A stretch of 21,162 nucleotides of DNA from a virus: positions 1-21,162 of the IMG/VR virus record IMGVR_UViG_3300005910_000042. One strand, written 5' to 3'. The notes beneath the pieces are model-generated. The model made no database searches, had not been told where the DNA came from, and saw nothing but the letters and a program-made list of their open reading frames with translations. Positions 19,463 to 21,162 of this stretch are shown piece after piece. Position 1 is the first letter of the stretch, and each line of letters begins with the position of its first letter. Position numbers and translations under genes: made by a program.

Positions 19463-21162
19463 AAAAAACATTATGTTGGTTTTTATTTTCTATATTTTCT
19501 TTTGCGCTTTCTCTTTTTGCGGCTTCTCCTTCTATTACATTTAGCGTAGACACAGAAATTCCCAGTGTTTTCGAGGTGCAAACCTATGCAGGTAATACGC
19601 CTACCATTACAGTAAATATCCAATCGGGCGGAAGCAATTTTACTGGACTTGGCGCGGGGTGGTCAGCGGAATTTAATTATTCTAAATCGGATTATGCTAC
19701 TGCCTTGAAAACAATTACCGGAACCGTGAACGCGGCAACTGGGGTGGTTACTTTTAATTGTGCCACGAACGCATTTCCAGCTTCAGGCGATTATTTTGGC
19801 GAGATATTTTTGCAAAATGGTTCCACAAAAATAACAAGCGGGCAGGGTTTGGTAAGGGTAAAGAAATCCCCGAGTTCAGGATCAACTACTATTTGGGATT
19901 TGAATAATCGCGTGAACTGGGATATTTTGACTTCGATTGGAAATTTGCCGTGGAGCGATTTTGACACTAACACGCTCCAAAGCCAAATCACCGCCAACCT
20001 CGCATCCGCCAACGCAACCAGTGTGGTATTCCAGGCGAAGTTTGACGCACAGGCGAACACTAACGCTGACTATGAATCCCGTATTGCAGCCGAGGAAACC
20101 CTGTCAACAGCCCAGGCCAATACCAATGCGGCATTATTGGCGGCAATAGTGGCTAACGGGACCAGCGACGTATCGCTTGTAACCTATAACGCCCATGTAG
20201 CCGCACAAGCCGCGACCAATACCGAGGTCTATACTTTCCGGACGAATCAGGTGGCCACGAACGCGGCATTGCTGGCGGCGATTACCGCGAATGGCACAAG
20301 CGATGTTTCACTGGTAACGTATAACGCTCATGTGACGGCGCAGGCTACTACAAATACGGAGTTTGAATCTCGGATTGGGTCAAATGAAACCTTCCGAATT
20401 ACGACACAGCCAGCGACTAATGCCTCTTTGTTGGCACAAGCCGCCTATGGGATTACTGCTTATGGGTGGGGCGATTGGTCTGGACAAGGATTTATAACTT
20501 CTGCCACGAATATCTTTACTTCCCTCTATGTTGCTGATCGCTCTCAGTTGGACGCGAATATATCAGGACTGACGCAAGGAGTTTATACCGGCTCGTTGAC
20601 TACGGTGGCTTACACTGGCGCTACTGCGCTGGTGTCTGGAAAGACTTACGTTTACGGCTACAGCAAGGTCGGGGCAAGTGGAACTTCCACGCTTTCGATT
20701 GCTGGGTTTACGCTTGGGCCGCATACTGCTGTCAACAATTACAGCAACTATTTCTCCTTTGAAGATACTGGAAGTAATTTAGTGATAAAACTCGATGGCT
20801 CTGGTTTGTCGCTATGCAATGCGTCGAATATATACGTGAGGGCTTCCACGGGGGGCACTATCAATGCGGCTGGCGACATGAATGTAGGAGGAGTTATACG
20901 AGCTTATGGCGCGATAATGACCAACCCTGCGGTGCATATTGCTGACACGGCTAACCCTCACGGCGTTACGGCGTCACAGGCCGGGGCGGTGGCGACAAAC
21001 GATGCCGATTATCTTGTCGCTCTGACCAACGCCCGTCCGTGGGATGAACCTAATTATAACACGATTACAAACCCACCGACTATCCCCACTACAAATGGGT
21101 TTATAAAAACTGGCGAGGCAGGTGCATGGACGAACCTATCCGAGTATAATGACGACCTTGCG
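19459..21162 (+). CDS. Tail fibre or receptor-binding protein with signal peptide (partial, open at right edge)
   Basis: The frame is open from 19459 to the window edge, 568 codons. The ATG overlaps the endonuclease TGA, and the AGAGGG site lies inside the endonuclease gene. The N-terminus is a clear Sec signal peptide: MKKTLCWFLFSIFSFALSLF with cleavage near FA|AS (residues 20-23). Next comes an Ig-like region (about 24-150; ITGTVNAATGVVTF and ASGDYFGEIFLQNG) like the N-terminal fold of baseplate upper proteins. A helical repeat region follows at about 190-310, with a 35-aa unit duplicated at 20122-20226 and 20257-20361. Then come beta-rich segments and ANPHGVTASQAGAV near 495-508, a tail-fibre hallmark. 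It probably binds the host surface or forms a fibre. The C-terminus is not in the window. Confidence 0.8.
   Translation, partial: MKKTLCWFLFSIFSFALSLFAASPSITFSVDTEIPSVFEVQTYAGNTPTITVNIQSGGSNFTGLGAGWSAEFNYSKSDYATALKTITGTVNAATGVVTFNCATNAFPASGDYFGEIFLQNGSTKITSGQGLVRVKKSPSSGSTTIWDLNNRVNWDILTSIGNLPWSDFDTNTLQSQITANLASANATSVVFQAKFDAQANTNADYESRIAAEETLSTAQANTNAALLAAIVANGTSDVSLVTYNAHVAAQAATNTEVYTFRTNQVATNAALLAAITANGTSDVSLVTYNAHVTAQATTNTEFESRIGSNETFRITTQPATNASLLAQAAYGITAYGWGDWSGQGFITSATNIFTSLYVADRSQLDANISGLTQGVYTGSLTTVAYTGATALVSGKTYVYGYSKVGASGTSTLSIAGFTLGPHTAVNNYSNYFSFEDTGSNLVIKLDGSGLSLCNASNIYVRASTGGTINAAGDMNVGGVIRAYGAIMTNPAVHIADTANPHGVTASQAGAVATNDADYLVALTNARPWDEPNYNTITNPPTIPTTNGFIKTGEAGAWTNLSEYNDDLA
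20122..20361 (+). repeat. Duplicated 35-aa unit in the fibre gene (period 135 nt)
   Basis: The unit TNAALLAAI(V/T)ANGTSDVSLV...NTE occurs at 20122-20226 and 20257-20361. The protein sequence is nearly identical while many third codon positions differ. Shorter similar segments flank it: YESRIAAEE before, and FESRIGSNE with ATNASLLAQ after. The full period is about 45 residues. It is probably a trimeric coiled-coil or helical shaft region. Confidence 0.75.

Overview
This window looks like about 21 kb of a tailed double-stranded DNA phage genome (or a prophage, or a contig from metagenomic data). The evidence is a head-packaging gene block in the usual order: small-terminase candidate, large terminase, portal, scaffold-like protein, major capsid protein, further virion genes, then a fibre or receptor-binding protein. 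On the other strand are phage-type early and replication genes. No bacterial housekeeping gene, rRNA or tRNA was seen. The host cannot be named from the sequence. Shine-Dalgarno sites of the AGGAG type and sigma70-like promoters point to a bacterial host.

Layout. (1) Bases 1-3605, minus strand: a tightly packed operon of small accessory genes. It includes a small zinc-ribbon protein, a stand-alone ArdC-like ssDNA-binding domain, a very acidic protein, a SleB-type cell-wall hydrolase, a GIY-YIG endonuclease and several unknowns. A promoter at 3645-3673 drives it, and a second promoter sits inside it at 1079-1106. (2) Bases 3606-4887: about 1.28 kb without a credible gene. It holds short direct repeats at about 20-21 bp spacing, palindromes and inverted repeats, and is the best candidate for a replication origin or control region. 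(3) Bases 4888-7181, minus strand: a replication operon with a CHC2 primase zinc finger, an HNH endonuclease, and a protein with a degenerate TOPRIM-like N-terminus and a D5/SF3-like helicase. (4) Bases 7182-7442: divergent promoters and a leader with an attenuator-like hairpin before the zinc-finger gene. (5) Bases 7443-21162, plus strand: packaging and virion genes. A third promoter of the same type lies just before the scaffold and capsid genes.

Five free-standing homing-type endonucleases (three GIY-YIG, two HNH) are wedged between essential genes on both strands. Several carry the ribosome binding site or start codon of the next gene in their own 3' ends. Two of the GIY-YIG proteins are clearly paralogues, which suggests spread within the genome.

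The observations most worth a second look are: two virion proteins with apparent Sec signal peptides; a family of four promoters with the same TGG-extended -10 box; the split primase behind a possible attenuator with an overlapping leader ORF; iteron-like repeats in the non-coding region; and recurrent stem-loops between late genes and next to endonuclease genes.
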